Shown here in pieces: positions 1 to 5,742 of a DNA stretch of 6,218 nucleotides. Each line of letters begins with the position of its first letter. Positions within the stretch are counted from its first letter, which is position 1. A program made the position numbers and the translations under genes. The notes beneath the pieces are model-generated. The model worked only from the letters and a program-made list of their open reading frames with translations. It was not told where the DNA came from and ran no database searches. The stretch is taken from contig JAEYTU010000407.1 of the NCBI GenBank assembly GCA_023433825.1, forward strand, positions 1 to 6,218, written 5' to 3'. The DNA is from Planctomycetota bacterium. GTDB taxonomy: Bacteria > Planctomycetota > UBA1135 > UBA2386.

Positions 1-1557
1 CGACGGATCCGCGTCGCCACCGCGTCGTTGGTGCTCGCGATGTTCGCGTTCCGTGCCTGGTTCACGACGACGCTCTCGTTGTCGGGCGACGAGGCCTATC
101 ACTGGGAATGGTCACGCCACCTCGCGCTCGGCTACCACGACCACCCGGGGATGATCGCTTGGCTGATCCACCTGTCGACGAGCGTCTTCGGGTCGGGCAG
201 TGAGTTCGCGGTGCGGCTGCCGGCACTCGTCTGCATGGCGGGCGTCTGGCTCGTCGTGCGCGCGTTCGCGAAGGAGATCGTGACCCGCCGCGGCGGCTCG
301 CCGCTGCAGGCCGAACGCGCCGGATTCCTGGCGCTGGTGTTCGCCATGTTCGCGCCGGTGACGGCCGTGCTGTCGATGTACGTCAGCACCGATCCCCCGC
401 TGCTGCTCGGCTGGGCGCTGTTCCTCTGGCTCGGATACCGGATGTTCGAGGACGGCCGCGTCGTCGACGGCATCGGTGCCGGCTTCGCGCTCGGCTTCGC
501 GCTGGAGAGCAAGTTCCTCGCGCTGCTGCTGGTGCCGGCGGCGCTCGCCTACGTCGTCCTCGCCGCGCGGCGGGGACTGCGGCTGCGCCCGCGCGCATTC
601 GTCGCCGCGTTCGTCGTGACCGCGCTGATGCTCGTGCCACTGCTGCTTTGGAACGTGCAGCACGACTGGTGGACGTTCCGGTTCAACTTCGTCGCGCGCC
701 AGGGAGAGAAGGACGCGTCGTGGATGCATCCGCTCGGTTACCTGGCCGGACAACTCGCACTGCTGTCACCGGCGCTGTTCGTGCTGATCGCGTTCGGGCT
801 CGTGCATGCATGGCGCGACGGACGGCGCGGGCACCGTTCGTCGCTGTACCTGTTCGCGTTCTGCGTCGTGCCGCTCGCCGCGTTCCTGGCGATCAGCCTG
901 CGTCGCGACGTCGGCGCGCACTGGCCGACGATGGCGTGGCTCGCCGGGATCGTGCTCGTCGCGAGCGCGCTGTCGCTCGGCGGCGGCTTCGTCCGGCCGC
1001 GGCTCGAACGCTGGAGCGTGCGGATCGCGGTCGCGATGACGATCGGATTGCACGTGCTCGCGCACGTTCCGCAGCGATTCCTCGACTTCGATCTGGAGTG
1101 GTTCGGCAAACCCGAGACGGTCCGGATCAAGGCGTTCGCCGAGCGCTACGGGTGGGAGGAACTCGGCGTCGAAGTCGCGCGCCGGCGCGACGCACTCGCG
1201 CGCGAGACCGGGGCTCCGGTGTTCGTCGCTGCGACGCAGTACGGCGTTGCCGCGAGCGTCGCGTTCTACGTGCCCGGGCACACCGACGTACACCTGTGGA
1301 GTCCGCCGCGTGCGCACGGCGACAACTACCACTACTGGAACGACTTCGCGGCACTCGCCGGACAGGGCGCGGTCGTCGTATTCAAGCGCGACGTGAACGA
1401 CCACCTGCCGTCGCTGCGTGCGCACTTCGCCGAGGTCGACGCGCCGTTCGAGTTGCGGATCCACGACGGCCGGCGCTGGATCCGATCGTTCCACCTCGTG
1501 ACGTGCCGCGGATTCGACGGACGCGACCCGTTCCCACGGCCGCAGGAAGGCGACTGA
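1..1557 (+). CDS. GT39/ArnT-type membrane glycosyltransferase, 5' end cut by window
   Basis: The frame is open from base 1 to the TGA at 1555-1557. The first possible start inside the window is TTG at 28, but the true start is probably just upstream, because the codons before it (reading RRIRVATAS) look like the basic edge of the first membrane helix. Residues here are counted from that TTG. The first extracytoplasmic loop carries DEAYHW (21-26), the acidic catalytic motif of the PMT_2/GT39/ArnT superfamily, followed by LGYHDHPGMIAW. Further family marks are STDPPLLLGW (120-129), SKFLALLLVP (161-170), WNVQHDWW (208-215) and AHWP (297-300). Many hydrophobic helices run to about residue 350. 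A soluble C-terminal domain of about 150 residues follows, containing TQYGVAASVAFYVPGH and NYHYWNDF, as in bacterial members with a periplasmic tail. Such enzymes move a sugar from a polyprenyl-phosphate donor to a lipid, glycan or protein outside the inner membrane. The acceptor cannot be told from sequence. Family assignment is confident; substrate is unknown. Confidence 0.9.
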   Translation, partial: RRIRVATASLVLAMFAFRAWFTTTLSLSGDEAYHWEWSRHLALGYHDHPGMIAWLIHLSTSVFGSGSEFAVRLPALVCMAGVWLVVRAFAKEIVTRRGGSPLQAERAGFLALVFAMFAPVTAVLSMYVSTDPPLLLGWALFLWLGYRMFEDGRVVDGIGAGFALGFALESKFLALLLVPAALAYVVLAARRGLRLRPRAFVAAFVVTALMLVPLLLWNVQHDWWTFRFNFVARQGEKDASWMHPLGYLAGQLALLSPALFVLIAFGLVHAWRDGRRGHRSSLYLFAFCVVPLAAFLAISLRRDVGAHWPTMAWLAGIVLVASALSLGGGFVRPRLERWSVRIAVAMTIGLHVLAHVPQRFLDFDLEWFGKPETVRIKAFAERYGWEELGVEVARRRDALARETGAPVFVAATQYGVAASVAFYVPGHTDVHLWSPPRAHGDNYHYWNDFAALAGQGAVVVFKRDVNDHLPSLRAHFAEVDAPFELRIHDGRRWIRSFHLVTCRGFDGRDPFPRPQEGD

Positions 1558-1566
1558 CGCCGAGAC

Positions 1567-1587
1567 GTCGCGGACGCTGCCCGCGAC
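1567..1587. terminator. Hairpin between convergent stop codons, possible bidirectional terminator
   Basis: GTCGCGG (1567-1573) and CCGCGAC (1581-1587) form a perfect 7-bp stem around a 7-nt loop. It fills the 33-base gap between the stop of the glycosyltransferase and the stop of the convergent 59-aa gene, which is where a shared terminator would sit. Neither strand has a T-run after the stem, so it is not a textbook intrinsic terminator. It could be an RNA 3'-end stabiliser or chance in very GC-rich DNA. Confidence 0.35.
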
Positions 1588-1590
1588 CGA

Positions 1591-1770
1591 TCACGACGAC
1601 AGCAGGATCAGCACGACCAGCAACAGCAGGACCAGCATCGGTCCCCGCAGGACGCCGGCCAGCGCGTCGTCGAGGGCGCGCGGCATTCGACCGCGCGGCG
1701 CCAGACTCGCGTCGAAGTCGCCGTGTGCCGAGCGGCGTGGCAGCGGTTGAAGCGGGATTGCGTTCTTCAT
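1591..1770 (-). CDS. Small protein (59 aa) with C-terminal membrane segment
   Basis: I do not recognise this protein. The ATG at 1770-1768 is chosen over an in-frame ATG 53 codons upstream for two reasons. It is preceded by GGAG with a 5-nt gap (GGAGAACCG before the ATG), a good ribosome-binding site. The upstream extension is Arg/Ala-rich and does not look like protein. The first 43 residues are polar and basic (RR at 12-13, PRGRMPRALDDALAG at 25-39). They are followed by one very hydrophobic stretch of Leu, Val and Ile at 44-57, ending LLSS. The protein would be held by its C-terminus in the inner membrane, with the N-terminus either in the cytoplasm (tail-anchored) or outside it. Third codon positions are almost all G or C, which supports coding. 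It converges with the glycosyltransferase and diverges from the 153-aa gene. Function is unknown. Confidence 0.6.
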   Translation of the reverse strand: MKNAIPLQPLPRRSAHGDFDASLAPRGRMPRALDDALAGVLRGPMLVLLLLVVLILLSS

Positions 1771-2043
1771 CGGTTCTCCGATTCGATCGTTCGCCGTTCC
1801 CGCGAACGTCGTCGATGCAACCCACGAGCTACGCGTCCAGCAGAACGATGCGGCTCGCGGAAGTGCGACAACGACGGGTCGACGTGCGCGAGCATCGATG
1901 CAGCGCAACCGACCTGAAGCGCAATTCATTCGACGCTCAGACGACGCTCAGCCGAGGCCTGTAGCTGTCTCGCCTCCGATGCGGTCGGTTCACGCGACGC
2001 GTGCGACGGTCCGCTGCTGGAGCCCCGATCGAGAGCCCCTTGC
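1771..2043. other. Divergent intergenic region with a short tandem repeat
   Basis: This gap separates the divergent starts of the 59-aa gene (minus) and the 153-aa gene (plus), so it should hold both promoters. No clear sigma-70 -35/-10 pair is visible. A locally AT-richer patch lies near 1914-1932. The decamer CGACGCTCAG occurs twice in tandem, at 1931-1940 and 1942-1951, an 11-base period that suits a repeated protein-binding half-site. I see no convincing gene in this stretch; the open frames crossing it are Arg-rich by-products of high GC. Confidence 0.4.
1931..1951. repeat. Tandem decamer CGACGCTCAG x2, 11-bp period
   Basis: Two exact copies of CGACGCTCAG are separated by one A, in the divergent intergenic region about 90 bases before the 2044 start. 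The period is one helical turn, so two protein monomers could bind the same face. With only two short copies, chance or replication slippage is also possible. Confidence 0.35.
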
Positions 2044-2505
2044 ATGTCCTCGCCATTCTCCCAAGCCGTCCTTGCCGTCCTCCTCGCGGGGATCGCACCG
2101 TTCCGGGCATTGGTCTCGCTGTTCACCGTGCCGATCACGTCGCTCGCCGGTGTCGCACGCGAATCGGATCTGAGTTTTTCGGAGGCGTCGTCCGCCGCGA
2201 TCGGACACGGCGTCTCACGCCTCCCGTCGCGGACGGCTGCGGCCGTCATGGACCTCGCTCGCCCGATCGGCGACGGGATGCGCGTGCTCGAAGGCAGGCT
2301 GACGATCGTCAGCCGCGACGCGCGCAATCTGACGATCGCCGTCGGCCCGCGGATGCTCGTCGTTCACGTCCCGTTCGACGTCGAAGTGATCCTCGACGCG
2401 GCGGAGGTCGGTCTCGATCGACTGATGCCGGCGATGCGGGCGACGTTCACGTTCGCGGACGTCGCCGATGCGCAGCAACTGCGCCGCATCGAGGTCGCCC
2501 CGTGA
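2044..2505 (+). CDS. Hypothetical protein (153 aa), N-terminal hydrophobic segment and beta-rich C-terminus
   Basis: I do not recognise a family with confidence. The ATG at 2044 is the only good start; the preceding GAGAG at 2031-2035, 8 nt upstream, is a weak ribosome-binding site. Residues 7-37 are hydrophobic (QAVLAVLLAGIAPF, then LVSLFTVPITSLAGV) and could form one or two membrane passes or an uncleaved signal anchor. A helical, Ala-rich middle follows (45-77). Residues 80-152 alternate hydrophobic and polar residues as short strands: RVLEGRLTIV, NLTIAVG, MLVVHVPFDVEVIL, MRATFTFADV and LRRIEV. This strand-helix-strand pattern, with DRLMPAMRATFTF before the last strand, resembles small beta-barrel domains such as DUF5666. 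That likeness is by eye only. Codon third positions are GC-rich as in the neighbours, and the stop is a clean TGA. It lies 105 bases upstream of the DUF3185 gene on the same strand and may share its transcript. Confidence 0.6.
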   Translation: MSSPFSQAVLAVLLAGIAPFRALVSLFTVPITSLAGVARESDLSFSEASSAAIGHGVSRLPSRTAAAVMDLARPIGDGMRVLEGRLTIVSRDARNLTIAVGPRMLVVHVPFDVEVILDAAEVGLDRLMPAMRATFTFADVADAQQLRRIEVAP

Positions 2506-2548
2506 GCACCGCGCGTGGAGCACGACGGCGCCGCACGTTCTGACTCGC

Positions 2549-2564
2549 GGCGGCCTTGGCCGCC
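2549..2564 (+). other. Perfect 7-bp hairpin, first of two abutting stem-loops
   Basis: GGCGGCC (2549-2555) and GGCCGCC (2558-2564) are exact reverse complements around TT. The effective loop is probably 4 nt once the innermost pair opens. It lies 43 bases after the stop of the 153-aa gene. It could be part of a terminator, an intercistronic RNA structure or a protein-binding palindrome. Confidence 0.45.
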
Positions 2565-2582
2565 CCGCAGCGCAAGCTGCGG
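2565..2582 (+). terminator. 7-bp GCAA-tetraloop hairpin, terminator-like or 5'-leader element
   Basis: CCGCAGC (2565-2571), GCAA (2572-2575) and GCTGCGG (2576-2582) form a perfect 7-bp stem capped by a GNRA tetraloop, one of the most stable RNA loop types. It begins at the base directly after the preceding hairpin, so the two would stack. The tail CATCACATTTCC has only a short T-run, so intrinsic termination would be weak. It ends 15 bases before the GGAG site of the DUF3185 gene, so it could equally be a leader structure that tunes or protects that small mRNA. Confidence 0.5.
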
Positions 2583-2610
2583 CATCACATTTCCCTCGGA
2601 GTCGAAACTC

Positions 2611-2826
2611 ATGAACTCATCCAAAGTGCTCGGAATCATCCTGCTCGTCGGCGGTGCGCTGTTGTTGTTCTTCGGCCTCAGCGCGACCGATTCGGTCGGC
2701 GAGACCGTCAAGGAAGGCATCACCGGAAAGTTCACCGAACGAACGACGTGGTACATCGTCGGCGGCGCTGCGGCGGCGATCGCCGGCGCGTGGCTGACGT
2801 TCGCGTCGTCACCCAGACGGACCTGA
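2611..2826 (+). CDS. DUF3185 family small membrane protein
   Basis: This 71-aa protein has two membrane helices, at about residues 5-23 (VLGIILLVGGALLLFFGLS) and 47-65 (WYIVGGAAAAIAGAWLTFA). They are joined by a polar loop, ATDSVGETVKEGITGKFTERTTW. The small-residue first helix, the xAxDS turn, the FTGxxTD/E-K/R-T-x-W loop and the GG-containing second helix match the DUF3185 family in order and length. The family's role is unknown; its members are inner-membrane proteins of about 65-75 residues. The ATG at 2611 follows GGAG at 2598-2601 with a 9-nt gap and gives the family length; an in-frame upstream start at 2515 would add unrelated sequence running through two hairpins. Its last 18 bases overlap the 3' end of the dioxygenase gene on the other strand. 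Confidence 0.85.
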   Translation: MNSSKVLGIILLVGGALLLFFGLSATDSVGETVKEGITGKFTERTTWYIVGGAAAAIAGAWLTFASSPRRT

Positions 2827-3510
2827 CGCCACGTCGTCGCGCCATCGCAGCCCATGAGGCGGACGCGACGGCGCGAACAGGAACTGCAGCACGCGACGCC
2901 GATTCGGCGTCACGGCGCGTGACGACGCGTGCAGCAGCAGCGGTCGCAACAACCAGAGGTCGCCGGCGGCGGCATGGAGTTCGGCCGCCGGCCCTCGCGA
3001 CACATCCGACGCGATCCGTTCCGCCGTCCGCGTGCCGTCGCGGTGCGTGCCCGGAATCACGCGCAACGCACCGTGCGACGCGCCGCATGGGTCGACGTGC
3101 AGTCGAACGGCGACCATCACCGCGAGCGTCGCGTCGGGCAACGCGACGAACGTCCGACCGTCCTTGAACGACCAACCGCGCAGCCGCGGGTCGTCGACAC
3201 GTTCGCGAACCGGAGCGTGACGATCCTGGTGGAACGGAACGAGCCAGTTGCGCGCCGTCGACTTCTCGAAGCGAGTGATCTGCACACAGCACGGCGACGG
3301 CGGAAGGTACGCACGAATGCGCGCGTCGGTGGCGATGCGCGCCGCCAGCGCACGGCACCACGGCACCGCGAGCAGGGTGCGGCGCCCGGCACGCGTCAGC
3401 GGCTCCGCTTCGAGCGCGGACGCGACGGCGTCACATTCGTCCGCAGTGAGGAACGCGCCGATCCGTGTAAACCCGGCGTCGGCGAATGCGGCGGCGCCCG
3501 CGTCCGTCAC
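2809..3510 (-). CDS. Phytanoyl-CoA dioxygenase (PhyH)-type Fe(II)/2-oxoglutarate oxygenase
   Basis: This is a 233-aa cytoplasmic protein. It starts with GTG at 3510-3508, four bases overlapping the stop of the upstream nuclease-helicase gene (GTGA). A longer in-frame reading back to 3852 lies wholly inside that gene and is not used. PhyH marks are clear: F-L-T-A-D-E-C at 20-26 (the usual N-terminal helix), NWLVPFHQD at 88-96 with iron ligands H94 and D96, LHVDPCGASHGALRVIPGTH at 137-156, the distal iron ligand H194 in LLLHASS, and Arg at 204-206 (NRRRVLQF), which should hold 2-oxoglutarate. The iron triad and the co-substrate Arg are all present, so it should be active. PhyH enzymes hydroxylate very varied small molecules and some macromolecule-linked groups; nothing here fixes the substrate. 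Overlap with the upstream gene implies translational coupling, and thus a role linked to the nuclease-helicase. Only weak G-rich sequence (GGGG near -10) serves as its own ribosome site. Confidence 0.85.
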   Translation of the reverse strand: MTDAGAAAFADAGFTRIGAFLTADECDAVASALEAEPLTRAGRRTLLAVPWCRALAARIATDARIRAYLPPSPCCVQITRFEKSTARNWLVPFHQDRHAPVRERVDDPRLRGWSFKDGRTFVALPDATLAVMVAVRLHVDPCGASHGALRVIPGTHRDGTRTAERIASDVSRGPAAELHAAAGDLWLLRPLLLHASSRAVTPNRRRVLQFLFAPSRPPHGLRWRDDVASGPSG

Positions 3511-5471
3511 GGGAGCCCCGCACCCGCCTCGCGCAGCCCGCGAAACCCGGCCTCGCGCAGGAACGCGCGCGTCGTCGCGAAGGCTTCGTCCGGCGGCAGC
3601 CAGACGACGGTGCCGTCGCGCCCGCGCGTCAGCAGCACGCGGTAGACGTTCCGCCGGATCGCGAGCGGGTCGTGCAGCCGGCCGCGCGTCCCGCGCGAGC
3701 GCGCGATGCTCCACGCATCGTCGACGCGCAACAGATCCGAGCCCCATGCGAGCAGCGCCATGTCGAGTTCGAGACCTTGCACGACGAACTCCGTCGCGAC
3801 CTCGTCGAGCCGGCAGCAGCTCGCGCGATCCGTCGGCGCCGCGTTGAACCACGGGCCGACGCGGAGTCGCTTCGTCGTCGGGAACGTGTTGTCGACGCCG
3901 TGGTCCGGAAGCAGCTTGTCCTTCGACGACGCGATCAGTCCGTAGCGCGACAGCGGCGCCTCGCCGTAGCGCTCACGCAGGTAGGCGCGGGCGTCGTCGA
4001 GGTCGTCGGCCAGCAGAAGGCGAAACCCGCCGTCGTGCAGTTCGCCGTGCAGGCGCCGCGCCGCCGCCGCATCGCCGCGATCGAGCAACGCCTCGACGAA
4101 CGCGTGGACCTTCGGGACGAGGTGGTGCCGGATCTCGACGTCGAGGTTCAGCGCCGGCGTCCAACGCGTGCGGATCGGCGCGGAGGCCGCCGTCGACGAC
4201 GGCGACGGCTGCGTGAACGCCGCTTCCGCCGTCGCCGCCGCGTGCACGGTCCACGGTGGACCATCGCTCGCCGCGACGGCGTCGCGCCACAGCGCAAGGC
4301 CACCTTCTTCGCCTTGGTGGATCGCCTGCCCGGTGCCGACGAGCGCGACGAGCACGCACCAGTCGGGGACGCGCTGCAGGAAGCGCAGCAGCAACTCCGG
4401 CTCCGACGCGCCGACGGGGCCCTTGTGGACGTGCGCGACGCGCTCCGCGTCGTGCGCGCGCTGCGCCTCGTCGAACACGATCAGGTGCTCCGGCGGAATG
4501 CGATCGGCGCGCTTGCTGTACGTCGCGACGTACTTCTTGACGTCCTGCACGAACGTCCGCCCACCGCCGCCGCTGCTCTTCAGAGCGTCCTGCAGCACCG
4601 CGACGAGCGGGCCGTTCCCCGACAGGAACACGGCCGGTGCCGTCGGCTTGCCGTTCGCACGCGCGACGGCGAGGTCGTCGAGCCAGTGAGCGTGCGCGAG
4701 TTGCAGGCCGACCAACGTCTTGCCCGAGCCGGGCACGCCGGTCAGCAGCACGAGATGACGCGTCCGCGTCGCGGCGGCTTCGCGCGCGATCGCGGTGATG
4801 GCGGCCAGTGCCGGGTCGGTGCAGGCGCGGGCGCGGCGCACGAACGGCAGGTCGCCGGTCGTCAGCAATCGGCGTGCGGCCGTGACGATCGACGGCAGCG
4901 GCTCGTAGGCGTCGTCACGCAGGAACGCCGTCGGATCGAGCGGTGGCGCAGCGGTCGCATGGTCGCGCGCGATCGCGGCGAGCAGTCGGTGCAGACCGCG
5001 CGGCGCGACGACGAAGGCGCCGTCGCGACGTTCGGCGTTCGCGTTCGCGCTCGCCGTGACGAGGACCGGGATCACGGGCCGCGCGTGGCAATCGGCGTGG
5101 TAAGCGCGCAGGTCGCGCGCGTAGGCGAGCACCTGGTCGAGGCCGGCGCGGGTCGCCGACGGGCGGCCCTTCAGTTCGAGGACGACGACGATCCCGGCTT
5201 CGAGGATCAGGACGTCGGGACGGCGCGCGTCGCGCGGCAGTTCGTACTCGAGGATCGCCGTGTAGGTGCGCGCGTCCGGGTCGACGGCGAGGAGTGCGCC
5301 GGCTTCGGTCTGCAGACTCGGAATCCAGTGCTCCCAGGCCCGCTGTTGCGCATCACCGGCGTCGCGGACGAAGGCGCCGAGCCGCAGTTGCACGACGCGC
5401 GGCGCGGTGCCGTGGAACGTCGGCAGGTCGGACACCCAACCGGCGCCGTAGCGGGGTCGGTCCTCGCTCAT
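3507..5471 (-). CDS. PD-(D/E)XK nuclease fused to DUF2075/Schlafen-group-3 SF1 helicase
   Basis: A 654-aa protein. Residues about 45-165 form a RecB-like nuclease domain: D86 in RRPDVLIL, E99 and K101 in VVVLELKGR, and Q113-Y117 in QVLAY. This is the D...ExK...QxxxY pattern, so the catalytic residues are kept. Residues about 238-620 are a DUF2075 P-loop helicase domain: Walker A GVPGSGKT (245-252), Walker B VFDEAQ (332-337), the sensor-like VGTGQAI (378-384), IASSKDK (513-519), ATEFVVQGLELD (559-570) and the arginine-finger motif NVYRVLLTRGR (608-618). An Ala/Ser/Thr/Pro linker lies at about 411-438. I start at ATG 5471; an in-frame extension to 5723 adds 84 Arg/Pro-rich residues running into the divergent promoter, and GTG at 5525 is another option. 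No start has a strong ribosome site. Known relatives of this fold act on DNA or RNA, and some nuclease-helicases defend against phage; that role here is inference. It is the first gene of a two-gene operon with the dioxygenase. Confidence 0.88.
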   Translation of the reverse strand: MSEDRPRYGAGWVSDLPTFHGTAPRVVQLRLGAFVRDAGDAQQRAWEHWIPSLQTEAGALLAVDPDARTYTAILEYELPRDARRPDVLILEAGIVVVLELKGRPSATRAGLDQVLAYARDLRAYHADCHARPVIPVLVTASANANAERRDGAFVVAPRGLHRLLAAIARDHATAAPPLDPTAFLRDDAYEPLPSIVTAARRLLTTGDLPFVRRARACTDPALAAITAIAREAAATRTRHLVLLTGVPGSGKTLVGLQLAHAHWLDDLAVARANGKPTAPAVFLSGNGPLVAVLQDALKSSGGGGRTFVQDVKKYVATYSKRADRIPPEHLIVFDEAQRAHDAERVAHVHKGPVGASEPELLLRFLQRVPDWCVLVALVGTGQAIHQGEEGGLALWRDAVAASDGPPWTVHAAATAEAAFTQPSPSSTAASAPIRTRWTPALNLDVEIRHHLVPKVHAFVEALLDRGDAAAARRLHGELHDGGFRLLLADDLDDARAYLRERYGEAPLSRYGLIASSKDKLLPDHGVDNTFPTTKRLRVGPWFNAAPTDRASCCRLDEVATEFVVQGLELDMALLAWGSDLLRVDDAWSIARSRGTRGRLHDPLAIRRNVYRVLLTRGRDGTVVWLPPDEAFATTRAFLREAGFRGLREAGAGLP

Positions 5472-5494
5472 CGCTCGCGGCCGATCTGGCGCGT

Positions 5495-5513
5495 CGGCGC
5501 GGATTTCGCGCCG
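5495..5513 (-). promoter_or_regulatory. Leader hairpin upstream of the nuclease-helicase start
   Basis: CGGCGCG (5495-5501) and CGCGCCG (5507-5513) are exact reverse complements around a 5-base loop (AAATC on the minus strand). The stem ends 23 bases before the ATG at 5471, so it would fold in the 5' leader of the operon mRNA and could limit ribosome access, or it could be a DNA operator. No T-run follows, so it does not look like a terminator. Short perfect GC stems also arise by chance in such DNA. Confidence 0.35.
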
Positions 5514-5517
5514 GCTC

Positions 5518-5554
5518 GTGTCCACCTTTCGGCGGTGCGGGGCACAGGTGGCAC
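5518..5554. promoter_or_regulatory. Spaced inverted repeat, possible operator
   Basis: GTG-t-CCACCT (5518-5527) is matched by AGGTGGCAC (5546-5554): nine complementary pairs with a single extra T at 5521 and an 18-base spacer. Half-sites lying about 27 bases centre to centre between divergent genes suit a dimeric or cooperative repressor site, or a longer stem in the operon leader. It sits 47-83 bases upstream of the chosen nuclease-helicase start, where a promoter would be. Confidence 0.35.
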
Positions 5555-5742
5555 GACGATGGTCATCGAGTTCGAGTTCGACGCGAGGGAACGGTCCGAG
5601 AGTCGGTCTGCGGGGGAACGGCCGCGAGACGATGCCGCGCGCCGCGACGCCGAGCCAGCCGCGTGGCGCGATTCCGATTCGCCGACTGCGCGTCGATCGC
5701 GTATGGGGCGGCTTTCCTTCCACGACTGCCCGGATCGAAACG

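Larger units (their letters stand above)
5472..5742. promoter_or_regulatory. Divergent promoter region between nuclease-helicase and tricorn-like genes
   Basis: This 271-base gap separates the two divergent start codons and must hold both promoters, though no clear -35/-10 boxes stand out. It contains two inverted repeats (listed separately) close to the nuclease-helicase side. Minus-strand reading is open across nearly all of it, but the predicted peptide is Arg/Pro-rich without domain signal. On the plus strand an in-frame ATG at 5632 could extend the tricorn-like gene by 37 residues. Confidence 0.45.

Noticed and set aside
1771..1929. 53-codon upstream extension of the 59-aa gene
   Set aside because: No ribosome site is seen at its ATG, its composition is not protein-like, and a good GGAG site precedes the internal ATG at 1770.
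648..1964. 438-codon plus-strand open frame overlapping the glycosyltransferase gene
   Set aside because: It is extremely Arg/Ala-rich with no domain pattern. It lies in another frame of a clearly coding gene and only reflects the lack of stop codons in high-GC DNA.
1926..2327. 133-codon minus-strand open frame across the start of the 153-aa gene
   Set aside because: It has no membrane or domain pattern and Arg/Ser/Ala bias. The plus-strand frame has better hydrophobic periodicity and third-position GC.
2929..3645. 238-codon plus-strand open frame opposite the dioxygenase
   Set aside because: It is an Arg-rich antisense shadow of a gene with intact catalytic motifs.
3511..3852. Upstream extension of the dioxygenase reading frame
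   Set aside because: It lies wholly inside the helicase gene in another frame and is Arg-rich. GTG at 3510, overlapping the upstream stop, gives a natural start and a plausible PhyH length.
5472..5723. In-frame 84-codon N-terminal extension of the nuclease-helicase
   Set aside because: The peptide is Arg/Pro-rich, has no recognisable domain, and crosses the divergent promoter and two inverted repeats. The first clear family-like sequence follows ATG 5471. A start at GTG 5525 cannot be fully excluded.
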